Origin: Nevskiaceae bacterium
Lineage (GTDB): Bacteria > Pseudomonadota > Gammaproteobacteria > Steroidobacterales > Steroidobacteraceae
Length of the DNA stretch: 6,206 nucleotides
Reading direction: 5' to 3'
Assembly: GCA_031277355.1 (NCBI GenBank)
Contig: JAITMN010000304.1
Location: 1 to 6,206, forward strand
The translations under genes and the position numbers were made by a program. Positions 5,983-6,206 of this stretch are shown in pieces. The number at the start of each line of letters is the position of its first letter. The stretch's first letter is position 1. The notes beneath the pieces are model-generated. The model worked only from the letters and a program-made list of their open reading frames with translations, was not told where the DNA came from and searched no databases.

Positions 5983-6206
5983 ATGCGCAAGGCGCGCTGG
6001 ATCGCGATTGCGGTGCTGGGCTGTTCGTTGGCTTGTTTTGCGGCTTGCCAGCGCGGCGCATCGCCGGCCGCCGCGCAGGGCGGCGTCACCGAAAAGCGCC
6101 TCGCCGATGCCGACAGTGAGCCCGGTCAATGGCTGTCGGTGGGCCGCACCCACGATGAGCAGCGCTACAGCCCACTCACGCAAATCACGCCGGATAACGT
6201 GGGTCA
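5983..6206 (+). CDS. PQQ-dependent alcohol dehydrogenase-like lipoprotein, N-terminal part
   Basis: Only the first 74 codons are in the window; the gene runs off the right edge. Residues 1-22 form a signal peptide: basic MRKAR, a hydrophobic core, and a lipobox-like FAAC with C22 as the likely lipidated cysteine. A short Ala/Gly-rich linker follows, then the start of the mature domain (about 45-74). The pattern here, W50 followed by VGRTHDEQRYSPLTQIT (53-69) and DNVG, is the N-terminal signature of PQQ-dependent methanol/ethanol-type dehydrogenases, whose members begin with a W..GR....RYSPL..I...NV motif. Such enzymes oxidise alcohols in the periplasm and pass electrons to cytochromes. Substrate, PQQ and calcium ligands and any heme domain lie beyond the edge. 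No terminator separates it from the gene before it (26-bp gap). The family is fairly sure, the substrate unknown. Confidence 0.83.
   Translation, partial: MRKARWIAIAVLGCSLACFAACQRGASPAAAQGGVTEKRLADADSEPGQWLSVGRTHDEQRYSPLTQITPDNVG

Noticed and set aside
5772..6119. Forward frame of 115 codons bridging the small gene and the dehydrogenase start.
   Set aside because: It is out of frame with both genes, Arg/Pro/Ser-rich in composition and without a ribosome binding site; a shadow of the real frames.
1..6206. Search by eye for CRISPR repeats, insertion sequences, att sites, tRNA or rRNA genes and toxin-antitoxin pairs.
   Set aside because: No direct-repeat arrays, terminal inverted repeats, transposase motifs or RNA gene signatures were seen. 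Almost all DNA is taken by recognisable genes.

Overview
The window is a high-GC gammaproteobacterial chromosome segment that carries the end of the cell-envelope and division region. LpxC at the left edge, SecA in the middle and MutT directly after SecA follow the same order as E. coli (ftsZ-lpxC-secM-secA-mutT). The secM position, however, is filled by a reverse-strand DUF721/DciA gene and a forward-strand membrane-anchored M23 peptidase, an arrangement I know from Xanthomonas/Pseudomonas-type Gammaproteobacteria. LpxC sequence details look Xanthomonas-like. I infer a Xanthomonadales/Nevskiales-type bacterium; genus cannot be set from this window.

Layout: lpxC (15-941, +), then a 16-bp convergent gap with a small stem-loop over the lpxC stop. 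dciA/DUF721 follows (958-1344, -), then a 32-bp divergent gap, an M23 metallopeptidase (1377-2270, +) and a 100-bp intergenic region holding the best promoter and ribosome binding site of the window. Next come secA (2371-5148, GTG start), mutT (5127-5570, overlapping the secA end by 22 bp) and a conserved-looking small protein of unknown function (5567-5956, ATGA overlap with mutT). Last is the 5' end of a PQQ-dependent alcohol dehydrogenase-like lipoprotein (from 5983, cut by the window edge).

How they fit: LpxC commits lipid A synthesis, the M23 enzyme probably trims or remodels peptidoglycan, SecA drives export through SecYEG, DciA helps load the replicative helicase, and MutT cleans 8-oxo-dGTP from the nucleotide pool. 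secA, mutT and the small gene overlap or nearly abut and look like one transcription unit, possibly continuing into the dehydrogenase gene, since no terminator is visible between them.

This is mostly a housekeeping region. I found no mobile element, CRISPR array, tRNA or rRNA, and no convincing new multi-gene system. The points most worth a second look are the uncharacterised gene coupled to mutT, a G-quadruplex-type motif at its 3' end just before the dehydrogenase gene, and an inverted repeat with a T run across the start of the M23 gene.
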